Position numbers and translations under genes: made by a program. Under the pieces are notes generated by a model. The model made no database searches. It worked only from the letters and a program-made list of their open reading frames with translations, and was not told where the DNA came from. 64,000 nucleotides of DNA from CAZFDT01 sp964518335 (GTDB taxonomy: Bacteria > Planctomycetota > Phycisphaerae > Phycisphaerales > Phycisphaeraceae): positions 1-64,000 of the forward strand of contig CAZFDT010000002.1 of NCBI GenBank assembly GCA_964518335.1, in the 5' to 3' direction. This document shows, piece by piece, positions 23,897 through 33,905 of this stretch; the stretch's first letter is position 1, and the number at the start of each line of letters is the position of its first letter.

Positions 23897-24487
23897 ATGC
23901 GATTCTTCCTTGCAGCAACATTCAGCTTGACATTGGCGACGATCGCGCTGGCCGCGGGCGATCCGTCTGCCGACGCGCACGCCTCGCCGTCGCCCTTCGC
24001 CGGCACGATCGCCCAGTCGGTCGCCGCGGCGGTGGTGTTCCTGTTCCTGCTGGCGGTGCTGTACAAGCTGGCCTGGGGCCCCATTCTCTCGGGCCTGCAG
24101 GACCGCGAGGGGAAGATCAAGAGCGATCTGGAGAATGCGGAGAAGTCGGCACGCGATGCGGCGGCGACGCTGGAGCAGTACAAGCGGCAGTTGGCCGACG
24201 CCCAGGCCGAGGCGGGGCGGGTCATTGCCGCGGCGCGCACCGATGCGGAGAAGACCGCCGCGCAGATCCGCGAGGCGACGCAGAACGAGCTCAACGCCAT
24301 GAAGGCGCGGGCGGCGACGGAGATTCGCGCCGCCAAGGAAGACGCCCTCAATCAGATTTACACCCAGGCCGCGACGCTCTCGACGCAGATCGCCTCGCAG
24401 ATCCTCAAGCGGCAGATCAATCCGCAGGATCAGCAGGCTCTCGTCGAGCAATCGCTGGCCGAGCTGCGCAAGGTCAACGCCAACTGA
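23897..24487 (+). CDS. atpF: ATP synthase subunit b
   Basis: The 196-residue peripheral-stalk subunit. Residues 1-20 (MRFFLAATFSLTLATIALAA) look like a signal peptide; one membrane helix follows (QSVAAAVVFLFLLAVLYKL), then LAWGPILSGLQDREGKI and a long charged coiled coil rich in Ala, Glu and Lys to the end. It dimerises and ties delta to subunit a. Only one b gene is present, with no b-prime copy. Confidence 0.92.
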   Translation: MRFFLAATFSLTLATIALAAGDPSADAHASPSPFAGTIAQSVAAAVVFLFLLAVLYKLAWGPILSGLQDREGKIKSDLENAEKSARDAAATLEQYKRQLADAQAEAGRVIAAARTDAEKTAAQIREATQNELNAMKARAATEIRAAKEDALNQIYTQAATLSTQIASQILKRQINPQDQQALVEQSLAELRKVNAN

Positions 24488-24517
24488 CGCCGCTTGCGGC
24501 TTCGCAGGACTCCCGAC

Positions 24518-25111
24518 GTGAACGCCCCCGCACACCACCACACCACACTGGCCGATCGCACCTACGCCCAGGCGCTGCTGTCATTGGCGGAAGAGGCGGG
24601 CCAGCTCGACGCCATCGCCGAGGAGATCGCCGCAGTGGCCCAGCTGATGCGAACCCACGCCCAGCTATCCCGGCTGCTGTCGTCACCGCTGATCGGCACG
24701 CGCGAGCGAGGCGGCAGCATCGAGCGCCTGTTCAAGGGCCGCGTCAGCGACGTGTTCCACCGCTTCCTGCAGGTGCTCAACCGCAAGGGTCGGCTGGGCG
24801 AGCTGCCGGGGATCGCCAGCGCGTTCGCCACGCTGCTGCAGCAGAAGCGCGGCATCGTCGAGGTGGACGCCTACGTGGCCGCCCCGCTCGACGCCGCCGC
24901 CCAGGCCCGCGTCACCGAGGGCCTGGGCCAGGCGCTGGGCAAGACCGTGCTACTGCAACAGCACGTCGATGACACGCTCATCGGCGGTTTGAAGGTGCGC
25001 GTCGAGGACCAGCTCATCGACGCCACGGTGGCGACGCAACTTCGCCTGATCCGGGACAAACTCATCGCCGCCGGCCGGGCCAAGTCCCGCGCCGCGGCGG
25101 CACAGATGTAA
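24518..25111 (+). CDS. atpH: ATP synthase delta subunit
   Basis: The 197-residue stator cap that links subunit b to the top of F1. The N-terminal six-helix part (ADRTYAQALLSLAEEAGQLD) and C-terminal segment DDTLIGGLKVRVEDQLIDATV are characteristic. I use GTG 24518, about 10 bases after CAGGA; a TTG at 24494 would add eight residues that do not look conserved. The gene is separated from atpA by a 114-base gap filled by an inverted repeat. Confidence 0.9.
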   Translation: MNAPAHHHTTLADRTYAQALLSLAEEAGQLDAIAEEIAAVAQLMRTHAQLSRLLSSPLIGTRERGGSIERLFKGRVSDVFHRFLQVLNRKGRLGELPGIASAFATLLQQKRGIVEVDAYVAAPLDAAAQARVTEGLGQALGKTVLLQQHVDDTLIGGLKVRVEDQLIDATVATQLRLIRDKLIAAGRAKSRAAAAQM

Positions 25112-25121
25112 GAAGGAAACG

Positions 25122-25207
25122 AGCCGCAGTTGAACGCGGATAAACGCAGATGAAGTCAGAAAAATGATTGATTTCAAATCTGCGTTTATCCGCGTTCATC
25201 TGCGGCT
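25122..25207. repeat. Inverted repeat between atpH and atpA
   Basis: Arms 25122-25151 (AGCCGCAGTTGAACGCGGAT...) and 25178-25207 are reverse complements at 29 of 30 positions around a 26-base A/T-rich loop. The composition is clearly lower in G+C than the genes around it. It looks like a transposed palindromic element interrupting the operon, and ends 18 bases before atpA. Confidence 0.85.
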
Positions 25208-25225
25208 AAAACTCTGGAGTCCTTG

Positions 25226-26770
<1,545 letters not shown>

Positions 26771-26925
26771 TCGTCCCTCGACATGCGGCACGGCGCGGCA
26801 GCGTTTTCCAGCTCGCAATCGCGGCCGAGCCGTATGGCTTGCCTCGCGGAGCCTCACTGGCAAAATCCCGCGCTAATTCCTAAACTTGAGCATCTCCTCG
26901 CACGCCTCAGGTGGGAAGCTAGCCT

Positions 26926-28221
26926 ATGACGACCGCAACCGCTACCGATGTCGCCCGTATCGAACTCAATGGCAAGGTCATCGAACTGCCGATTGTCATC
27001 GGCACCGAGCACGAGCCAGCGATCGACATCTCGAAGCTGCGCGATGAGACCGGCTACATCACCCTCGATGACGGGTACAAGAACACCGGCGCCTGCGAGT
27101 CCAAGATCACCTTCATCGACGGTGAGAAAGGCATCCTTCGCTATCGCGGCATCCCCATCGAGCAGCTTGCCGAGAAGAGCACGTTCGTCGAAACCGCCTG
27201 GCTGCTGATCTGGGGCGAGCTGCCCACGCGCGAGCAACTGTCGCGCTTCAGCGCCCTGCTCACCAAGCACGAGATGCTTCACGAAGGCCTGCGCCAGACC
27301 TTCGACGGTTTCCCCAACACCGGCCATCCGATGGCGATCCTCTCGGCGATGATCAATGCCGTGTCGTGCTATCACCCCGACATCATGAAGATGGAGGACG
27401 AGGCGACGTTCGAGTCGGCGGCCGCGCGGCTGCTGTCGAAGGTCCGCACCGTCGCCGCCGCGTCGTACAAGACGTCGATCGGCCAGCCCATCATGTACCC
27501 CCACCCCAAGCTCAGCTACTGCGCCAACTTCCTGCAGATGATGTTCGGCATCCCCCACCAGCAGTACGAGCCCGACCCCGATGTGGTGCAGGCCCTCAAC
27601 CTCATCCTCATTCTCCACGCCGACCACGAGCAGAATTGCTCGACCTCGACGGTGCGCATGGTCGGCAGCAGCGGCGCCAACCTCTTTGCCTCGTGCAGCG
27701 CCGGCGTCTGCGCCCTGTGGGGGCCGCTCCACGGCGGCGCTAACGTTGCAGTGATCCAGCAGCTCGAAGAGGTCCGCAAGTCCGGCATCTCCGTCAAGGA
27801 CTACGTCGAGCAGGTCAAGGAGGGCAAGGGCCGGCTGATGGGCTTCGGCCACCGCGTCTATAAAAACTTCGACCCCCGCGCCGACATTCTCAAGAAATCC
27901 GCCGACATCATCCTCGGCAAGCTCGGCGTCACCGACCCGCTGCTGGACATCGCCCGCCGGCTCGAAGAGGCCGCACTCAGCGACGCGTACTTCGTCGATC
28001 GCAAGCTCTACCCCAACGTCGATTTCTACAGCGGCATCATCATGCGCGCCATGGGCATCCCCGTGAACATGTTCACCGTCATGTTCGCCATCGGCCGCAT
28101 GCCCGGTTGGATCGCCAACTGGAAAGAAGTCTGGGAATCCAAAGGCGCCATCAACCGCCCCCGCCAGATCTACCAGGGCCCCACCACCCGCGACTACGTG
28201 GCGATCGAGAAGCGGGCGTAA
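26926..28221 (+). CDS. gltA: Citrate synthase
   Basis: A 431-residue type II citrate synthase that condenses oxaloacetate and acetyl-CoA at the entry to the TCA cycle. Catalytic residues are in LHADHEQNCSTSTVR, GPLHGGANVAV (His) and NVDFYSGII (Asp). GFGHRVYKNFDPRA is the citrate/CoA signature. The N-terminal beta domain (about 10-70) is that of the NADH-sensitive hexameric type. GGGAAG lies about 8 bases before the ATG. Its position after atpA is not a usual operon; a separate promoter is likely in the AT-richer bases 26860-26890. Confidence 0.95.
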   Translation: MTTATATDVARIELNGKVIELPIVIGTEHEPAIDISKLRDETGYITLDDGYKNTGACESKITFIDGEKGILRYRGIPIEQLAEKSTFVETAWLLIWGELPTREQLSRFSALLTKHEMLHEGLRQTFDGFPNTGHPMAILSAMINAVSCYHPDIMKMEDEATFESAAARLLSKVRTVAAASYKTSIGQPIMYPHPKLSYCANFLQMMFGIPHQQYEPDPDVVQALNLILILHADHEQNCSTSTVRMVGSSGANLFASCSAGVCALWGPLHGGANVAVIQQLEEVRKSGISVKDYVEQVKEGKGRLMGFGHRVYKNFDPRADILKKSADIILGKLGVTDPLLDIARRLEEAALSDAYFVDRKLYPNVDFYSGIIMRAMGIPVNMFTVMFAIGRMPGWIANWKEVWESKGAINRPRQIYQGPTTRDYVAIEKRA

Positions 28222-28230
28222 TCGCCCCTC

Positions 28231-28303
28231 GTGTACCCCGCGAGCTTGCTCGCGGTTCCCACGCCCACGCGCGAATAAGGGCGAGCAAGCTCGCCCGCTA
28301 CAC
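28231..28303. repeat. REP-like palindromic repeat, upstream copy
   Basis: GTGTACCCCGCGAGCTTGC... (28231-28264) is followed by an inverted partner (28279-28303), each centred on GCGAGCTTGCTCGC. Bases 28231-28264 match 28967-29000 at 33 of 34 positions in direct orientation, so the transposase gene lies between two copies. Confidence 0.8.
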
Positions 28304-28345
28304 GTCATCCTTGCCAATTGCGCCGCCCCCGCGCATCATGCCCCC

Positions 28346-28942
28346 ATGGTCCGGTGGTATCACCTTATCATGACCGCCTACGGATTCTGGCTCCCCAACG
28401 ACCCGCGCGGCTCATGGTCGGACTTCGTCGGCGCCTGGGAACTGCGCAAGTTCGGCCCCGCCACCAAGACCACCGCGCGGCGATCCCTCGCCCACGATTC
28501 CCACGACGTCGCTCGACGCCTCGCCGCCAAACAGGCCCTCAAGTACCCGCCTGTCCGCTTCGACGAACGCCAGCGCCACGTCATCGCCGCCGGATTCGCC
28601 ACCGCCGTCGCCGAGTCCGCCTACACCGTCGTCGCCTGCTGCGTCGGCCACGACCACACCCACCTCGTCATCGCCCGCCACGCACGCACCATCGAGCAGA
28701 TCGCCACCCACCTCAAGTCCAAAGCCACCATGTCCCTCGTCAGGAACGACTGCCATCCGCTGCACTTGCACCGCAAGCCCGGCGGTTCAACGCCTACCCC
28801 CTGGGCCGCCGGCGTCTGGAGCGTCTTCATCAACGACGAACCGCAACTCCGCGCCGCCATCCAGTACGTCCAGCGCCACCCGATGAAAGAAGGTCTGCCG
28901 CCACAGCCTTGGGCGTTCATCGCCCATACCGCGAGCGCTTGA
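28346..28942 (+). CDS. REP-associated (IS200-like) transposase
   Basis: A 198-residue Y1 transposase-like protein of the REP-associated group. The N-terminus MVRWYHLIMTAYGFWLPNDP and the metal-binding histidine pair in VGHDHTHLVIA are characteristic. The candidate nucleophile is the Tyr in AIQYVQRHPMKEGL. Such proteins cut and join single-stranded DNA at palindromic REP sequences. Matching repeats flank the gene at 28231-28303 and 28967-29000, a REPtron-like layout. It appears intact. Host functions for some relatives have been proposed, but nothing here shows one. Confidence 0.85.
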   Translation: MVRWYHLIMTAYGFWLPNDPRGSWSDFVGAWELRKFGPATKTTARRSLAHDSHDVARRLAAKQALKYPPVRFDERQRHVIAAGFATAVAESAYTVVACCVGHDHTHLVIARHARTIEQIATHLKSKATMSLVRNDCHPLHLHRKPGGSTPTPWAAGVWSVFINDEPQLRAAIQYVQRHPMKEGLPPQPWAFIAHTASA

Positions 28943-28966
28943 CACACCTCGACAGCACATCCCCAC

Positions 28967-29000
28967 GTGTAGCCCGCGAGCTTGCTCGCGGTTCCCACGC
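28967..29000. repeat. REP-like repeat, downstream copy
   Basis: GTGTAGCCCGCGAGCTTGC... repeats 28231-28264 with one difference. The GCGAGC-TT-GCTCGC hairpin is intact. It lies 24 bases after the transposase stop. Confidence 0.8.
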
Positions 29001-29058
29001 GCCGCGTGATTGGGGCACTGGTGCGGGTGACGCCGGGTGGGCGTCTGTGTCGTCGTGC

Positions 29059-29064
29059 TACGAT
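29059..29064 (+). promoter_or_regulatory. -10 box of the AraC-type regulator gene
   Basis: TACGAT, 7 bases before the ATG at 29072; a leaderless transcript is likely. No clear -35 box is present. Confidence 0.4.
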
Positions 29065-29071
29065 TGTCGCC

Positions 29072-29911
29072 ATGTCCGACGCCGTGGACCGTGCCATCTT
29101 GAAGCTGTGCGCGGCGGTGTGCCAGTCGCCGGGGATGCTCGTGCACGTGGCGCACCACGTGGTGGACGGGCCGCTGTCGTATCCGCCGCACGCGCACGAT
29201 GACCTGCTGCAGTTGGACCTTGCGGTCGAGTGCGAGGGACGGTGGACGGTGGGTGGGCGAGCGGTGTCGGCGAAAGGGGCAACGGCGGTGGTGCTGCCTC
29301 CGCAAGCCATGCATGGCTACAGCCTGCGGCCGGGCACGAGTCCGGGGGTGGGAGAGTTCTTTACGTTCAAGCTGAAGGTGGACGCCGGTGCGATCCCGCG
29401 CTGGCCAGGGGTGGTCACGCAGTTGCGCGGCGTATCGGGCCTGGCGGGGGCGATGCGGCGGCTGCACCAGTACTGGATCGCGCCGACGCGGCGATCGCCG
29501 GTGCTGGCGGCGGCGGTGGTGCAGGTGTTGAGCCTGTGGCCTTGCGATGTTGCGGGCGGCGCGGCCGAGAGTCTGCCCCACGGCATCGATGCCCGGCTTG
29601 AACGCGTGCTCGATCGCATCGACCGCGAGCTGCACTTGTCCCCGGCGCTGAATGATCTGGCCGACGAGGCCAAGCTCTCGTCGCGCCAGCTCATGCGCCG
29701 CTTCCGCAGCGTGTTCGGTTGCAGCGTCGGCCAGTACGTCTCGTTGCGCCGAGCCGCACGCGCCAAGGAACTGCTCGCCGCCGGCCGACTCAATGTCTCG
29801 GAGGTCGCCGACGCCCTGGGCTTCAGCTCATTGCAGAGCTTCTCGCGCTGGTTCCACGCGACGACGGGCATGACGCCGACGCAGGCCCGCGCCGCGGACG
29901 TGGGGTTCTGA
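29072..29911 (+). CDS. AraC-type transcriptional regulator
   Basis: A 279-residue regulator. An N-terminal cupin-like sensing domain (YPPHAHDDLLQLDLAVECEG, LPPQAMHGYSL) is followed by the two-helix-turn-helix AraC domain (about 180-275): LADEAKLSSRQLMRRFRSVF and VSEVADALGFSSLQSFSRWF, ending TGMTPTQAR. The cupin suggests binding of a small sugar or similar ligand. The oxidoreductase gene 116 bases downstream is on the same strand and could be a target. ATG 29072 is chosen because of the -10 box just upstream. Confidence 0.9.
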   Translation: MSDAVDRAILKLCAAVCQSPGMLVHVAHHVVDGPLSYPPHAHDDLLQLDLAVECEGRWTVGGRAVSAKGATAVVLPPQAMHGYSLRPGTSPGVGEFFTFKLKVDAGAIPRWPGVVTQLRGVSGLAGAMRRLHQYWIAPTRRSPVLAAAVVQVLSLWPCDVAGGAAESLPHGIDARLERVLDRIDRELHLSPALNDLADEAKLSSRQLMRRFRSVFGCSVGQYVSLRRAARAKELLAAGRLNVSEVADALGFSSLQSFSRWFHATTGMTPTQARAADVGF

Positions 29912-30027
29912 CCGCTTTGCCAGGCCTGGCTGCGGAGGGTCGGCGGCCATGCCAGGCGTCCATCCGCGCTAAACACATGGCGGGGGCGACCAACGGCCGC
30001 CTCGTCAACGGCTGGTATCGTGGTGGC

Positions 30028-31497
30028 ATGGCTGCACGCAACTACACACGGATCGGGACGTTGAGCACGGTGGACGACTTCCGGGCGCACTTGGCGTCGC
30101 TGGGGCTGGAGTTGCCTTGCGATGACGGGCCGGTGGCGGGGGAGGCGTCGCCGCTGGGTAAGCCGATCCCGTTTGGAACTTCCGGGGGGATTGGCAATCG
30201 CATCTGCATTCACCCGATGGAGGGTTGGGACGGGACGCCCGACGGGCTGCCCACGGAGCACACGCGCCGCCGCTGGCAGCGCTTCGGCGAGTCGGGTGCG
30301 AAGCTGATCTGGGGCGGCGAGGCCGTCGCCGTGCAGCACGACGGGCGGGCCAATCCCAACCAGCTCGTGATGACCGAGGCGAATAAAGCCGCGATCGGCG
30401 AGCTGCGCGAGCTGCTCATCGCCGAGCACATCAAGACCACCGGCAGCGCCGACGGGCTGGTCGTCGGGCTGCAGTTGACCCACTCCGGTCGGTTCTGCCG
30501 GCCCAATGACAAAAAGAAGCTCGAACCCCGCATCGCGTATCACCATCCGATCCTCGACCGCAAGTTTCATATCGCTGCTGACGATCCGGTCATCACCGAC
30601 GACTACCTCAGGCGGCTGATCGACAACATTGTCACCGCCGCGCGGCACGCCGCCGACCTGGGCTACGACTTCGTCGATATCAAGCACTGCCACGGCTACC
30701 TGGGCCACGAACTGCTCAGCGCCTACACGCGCGAAGGCCCCTACGGCGGTAGCTTCGAGAACCGCACGCGCTACCTGCGCGAAATCGTCGCCGGCATCCG
30801 CGCGGTTGCCCCGCGATTGCACATCGGCGTGCGCTTGTCCGCCTTCGACATGCCCCCGTTCCGGCCCGATCCCGAGCAGACCGTCGGCAACAAGCTCGGC
30901 CCCGGCATCCCCGAGCCTTACGAGCATCTCTTGCCGTACCGCTATGCCTTCGGCTGCAACCCCCGGAGTCCACTGCAGCACGATCTCACCGAGACCGTAC
31001 AGTTCCTCACGCTCTGTCGCGACCTGGGCATCCGCCTCATCAACCTTTCGGCGGGCAGCCCGTACTACAACCCGCACATTCAGCGGCCAGCGCTGTATCC
31101 GCCCAGCGACGGCTACCAGCCCCCGGAAGACCCGGTCGTCGGCTGCGTCCGCCAAATCCATGCCGTGCGCGAGCTCAAGCGGCAGTTCCCCGACATGGTG
31201 CTGGTGGGCACGGGTTACACCTACTTTCAGGAGTATCTGCCGCACGTGGCCCAGGCGGTGGTGCGCGAGGGCTGGGTCGATAGCGTGGGCATCGGCCGCA
31301 TGGTGCTGGCGTACCCCGGCGTGCTGCACGACGCTGTGGCGGGCCGGCCGATCAACACCAAGAAGGTCTGCCGCACGTTCAGCGACTGCACGACGGCGCC
31401 GCGCAACGGCATCATCAGCGGGTGCTACCCCCTCGACGATCACTACAAGAAGTCGCCGATGTTCGCAGCGCTGAAGGTGGTCAAGGCGGGCCAGTGA
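30028..31497 (+). CDS. NADH:flavin oxidoreductase (Old Yellow Enzyme-like)
   Basis: A 489-residue FMN-dependent TIM-barrel oxidoreductase. GGIGNRICIHPMEGWDG is the first barrel strand and phosphate loop, LQLTHSGRF the third strand, and FVDIKHCHGYLGHELLSA with YGGSFENRTRYLREI is the family core. VGIGRMVLAYP is the C-terminal FMN phosphate site. It lacks the C-terminal FeS/flavodoxin extension of the 2,4-dienoyl-CoA reductase type. The substrate is unknown. ATG 30028 is chosen over an in-frame ATG at 29977; a TATCGT box lies 6 bases upstream. The late cysteines (KKVCRTFSDCTTAPRNG) resemble part of an FeS motif and deserve a structural check. Confidence 0.87.
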   Translation: MAARNYTRIGTLSTVDDFRAHLASLGLELPCDDGPVAGEASPLGKPIPFGTSGGIGNRICIHPMEGWDGTPDGLPTEHTRRRWQRFGESGAKLIWGGEAVAVQHDGRANPNQLVMTEANKAAIGELRELLIAEHIKTTGSADGLVVGLQLTHSGRFCRPNDKKKLEPRIAYHHPILDRKFHIAADDPVITDDYLRRLIDNIVTAARHAADLGYDFVDIKHCHGYLGHELLSAYTREGPYGGSFENRTRYLREIVAGIRAVAPRLHIGVRLSAFDMPPFRPDPEQTVGNKLGPGIPEPYEHLLPYRYAFGCNPRSPLQHDLTETVQFLTLCRDLGIRLINLSAGSPYYNPHIQRPALYPPSDGYQPPEDPVVGCVRQIHAVRELKRQFPDMVLVGTGYTYFQEYLPHVAQAVVREGWVDSVGIGRMVLAYPGVLHDAVAGRPINTKKVCRTFSDCTTAPRNGIISGCYPLDDHYKKSPMFAALKVVKAGQ

Positions 31498-31572
31498 GGG
31501 GGGGCGATTGGCGGCGTCTGATGCCGTGGGTTCGGCTGTGCGCGGCGATTGGCCGGGATGCCTGACTCCCAG

Positions 31573-31578
31573 TAGAAT
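31573..31578 (+). promoter_or_regulatory. -10 box upstream of the Na/Pi symporter gene
   Basis: TAGAAT, 149 bases before ATG 31728. The leader contains a hairpin CAGGTGT-TCCG-ACACCTG (31593-31610). Nothing else is recognised in the 230-base gap. Confidence 0.4.
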
Positions 31579-31727
31579 CGCGCCCGGCGTCGCAGGTGTT
31601 CCGACACCTGACGCGCAGACGAGGGCACGCCGGGTCGGCTCCAGGCGCCCAGGGCATCCGAATTCCAGTTGCGGCAGATCGTCACACGCCGATCAGACGA
31701 CCGGCATCGATCCCCCCGACGACTCCC

Positions 31728-33431
31728 ATGGCCACGATGATCATGTCACTGCTGGGCGGCTTGGGCATCTTCATGCTCGGCATGAAATACATGTCCGAGG
31801 GGATGCAGGCGGTGGCCGGCAACTCGCTGCGCCGCATGATCTCGCTGGTGACTGACAATCGCCTGCTGGCGACGGCCACGGGGACCGCGGTGACGATGGT
31901 GGTGCAGTCGTCGAGTATTTCGACCGTGATCATCGTGGGCCTGGTGAACGCGGGCCTGATGCAGTTGCATCAGGCGGTGGGCTTCATCATGGGGGCCAAC
32001 ATCGGGACGACGATCACGGGCTGGGTGCTGGTGCTGAAGGTGGATCGTTACGGCCTGCCGGTGCTGGGGCTGGCCGCGCTGGTTCACCTGTTTGCGCGGC
32101 GGGACCGCGTGCGGTTCATCGCCATGGCGGTCATGGGGCTGGGGATGGTGTTTTTCGGGCTGGAACTGATGAAGCAGGGCGTCGCGCCTTTGCGCGACAT
32201 GGAGCAGATCAAGGAGCTGATCTATCGCCTGAACACCGATTCGTACCTGGGCGTCATCAAGTGCGTGACGATCGGCTGCATCCTGACGTGCATGGTCCAG
32301 AGCAGCAGCGCCGCGCTGGCGATTCTGATCGCCGCCGCCGTCACCGGGCTGGTGCCCTTCCCCATTGCTGCGGCGGTGATTCTCGGGGAGAACATCGGCA
32401 CGACGATCACGGTGGTCATCGCCACGCTTCGCGCCAACACCAGCGCCAGGCGCGCCGCCTACGCCCACGTGCTGTTCAACGTCTTTGGCGTCTGCTGGGT
32501 GGTGCTGGTGTTCCCGTGGTTCGTGCGGGCGGTGGCGTGGGGCATCGAGTGGGCCGAGGGCGTCGATCCGCTGACGATGACGTTTGCCGACTTTGCCGAC
32601 CCGGTGCGGTACGGTGTCGTGATCACGGCGGCGATCGCCATGACGCACACCTCGTTCAACGTGACCAACACGCTGCTGTTCCTGCCGTTCGTGCGGGGTT
32701 ACGCCCGACTGCTGGAGCGGATGGTGCCCGGGCCGTTGCATAAGGAAGTGGCGCACCTCAAGCACCTGGACGCCCGCACCGTGGACGCGCCGGTGCTGGG
32801 CGTGGAGCAGAGCCGCGGTGAAGTCGTGCAGATGGGCATCGGATGCACCAAGATGCTCGACTGGATCGGGCAGCTCGCTTCCCACGGTCAGGCCAACGAG
32901 GAACTCATTCAGAAGACGTTCCACCGCGAGGAGGTGCTGGACAACATCGAGCAGGAGATCGTGGCGTACTTGACCGAGTTGCTCGACGCCACGTTTCCCG
33001 TGGCCGTGGCGGAGGAAGGGCGTCAGCAGTTGCGGATCGCGCACGAGTACGAGTCGATCAGCGATGCGGCCGCGAGCATCCTCAAAGGGTTCCTCAAGCT
33101 CCGCAAGCACCAGATCGACCTGGCCCCGCAACAGTTGGACAACCTCAAGGCCCTGCACGAGCAGGTGACCGACTACGTCCGTCGCATCACCGCGGCCTAT
33201 GAGCACCGCACCGCGATCAGCGCCAGCGAAGCCGAGCAGGGCGGCTCGGCCATCACCCGCCGGGTCAAGGACCTGCGCGACCAGCACCTGCAACTGATGA
33301 CCGACTCGCAGGTCAACCCGATGCTGAGCATGACCTACACGACGCAACTGACCAACTACCGTCGCATTCGGGCCCACGCGCAGAACATTCACGAAGCTGT
33401 GGTGGGCACCAAGAGCCAGCCTCGGGACTGA
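31728..33431 (+). CDS. Na+/phosphate symporter-like protein with PhoU-like tail
   Basis: A 567-residue protein of the NptA/YjbB type. The membrane part (about 1-330) has two inverted repeats, each with a QSSS motif (VVQSSSISTVI and MVQSSSAALAIL), which form the sodium and phosphate sites. Residues about 360-560 are soluble, helical and PhoU-like (CTKMLDWIGQL, EHEYESISDAA-type). It probably takes up or exports phosphate. The ATG at 31728 is chosen because the first helix starts at once (MIMSLLGGLGIFMLGMKY); the open frame upstream is basic and not protein-like. Confidence 0.9.
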   Translation: MATMIMSLLGGLGIFMLGMKYMSEGMQAVAGNSLRRMISLVTDNRLLATATGTAVTMVVQSSSISTVIIVGLVNAGLMQLHQAVGFIMGANIGTTITGWVLVLKVDRYGLPVLGLAALVHLFARRDRVRFIAMAVMGLGMVFFGLELMKQGVAPLRDMEQIKELIYRLNTDSYLGVIKCVTIGCILTCMVQSSSAALAILIAAAVTGLVPFPIAAAVILGENIGTTITVVIATLRANTSARRAAYAHVLFNVFGVCWVVLVFPWFVRAVAWGIEWAEGVDPLTMTFADFADPVRYGVVITAAIAMTHTSFNVTNTLLFLPFVRGYARLLERMVPGPLHKEVAHLKHLDARTVDAPVLGVEQSRGEVVQMGIGCTKMLDWIGQLASHGQANEELIQKTFHREEVLDNIEQEIVAYLTELLDATFPVAVAEEGRQQLRIAHEYESISDAAASILKGFLKLRKHQIDLAPQQLDNLKALHEQVTDYVRRITAAYEHRTAISASEAEQGGSAITRRVKDLRDQHLQLMTDSQVNPMLSMTYTTQLTNYRRIRAHAQNIHEAVVGTKSQPRD

Positions 33432-33505
33432 AACCAGGCCCAGGCCACGGCTTGCGGCCGCCGCCCGCGGGTTGGCGACCCGGCTGCGACGGGAGAACAG
33501 CCCGT

Positions 33506-33534
33506 TTGCATGGGACTGGCGATTGCGTCATAAT
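33506..33534 (+). promoter_or_regulatory. Promoter of rpsT
   Basis: TTGCAT (33506-33511), exactly 17 bases, CATAAT (33529-33534). A strong sigma-70-type promoter about 36 bases before the rpsT ATG. Confidence 0.65.
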
Positions 33535-33570
33535 ACTGGGCTTCCCGCAGGACCTGAAAGAGACCCCGCC

Positions 33571-33852
33571 ATGCCCAATACGGCCAGTGCCAAGAAGCGA
33601 GTCCGCCAGAACGCCAGCCGCCGCGCCCTCAACCGCTGGCGCAAGGATAACTACCGCACGGCGATCAAGGACTTCAACGAGACGATCCTCCACGGCAGCG
33701 TCGAGGACGCGACGACGAAGCTGCAGAAGCTGTACAAGCTGCTGGACCAGACGGCGGCGAAGGGCACGATCCACAAGAACGCCGCGGGACGTTACAAGGG
33801 CCGGTTGACGGCCCGGCTGAACCGGAAAAAGGGCGTCCCCGCCGCCGCGTAA
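33571..33852 (+). CDS. rpsT: 30S ribosomal protein S20
   Basis: A 93-residue primary 16S rRNA-binding protein. MPNTASAKKRVRQNASRRALN at the N-terminus and GTIHKNAAGRYKGRLTARLN near the end are typical of S20. It is a monocistronic unit with its own promoter and a downstream hairpin terminator. The ATG at 33571 matches the family start. Confidence 0.96.
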   Translation: MPNTASAKKRVRQNASRRALNRWRKDNYRTAIKDFNETILHGSVEDATTKLQKLYKLLDQTAAKGTIHKNAAGRYKGRLTARLNRKKGVPAAA

Positions 33853-33881
33853 GGCTGCCCCACCCCACGATCGATTCCCCG

Positions 33882-33905
33882 CAACCCCGCGTCACCGCGG
33901 GGTTG
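33882..33905. terminator. Terminator hairpin after rpsT
   Basis: CAACCCCGCG-TCAC-CGCGGGGTTG: a perfect 10-base stem with a four-base loop, followed by TTG. The T run is weak. The stop codon (TCA on the + strand, 33892-33894) of the convergent gene lies in its loop. Confidence 0.6.
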
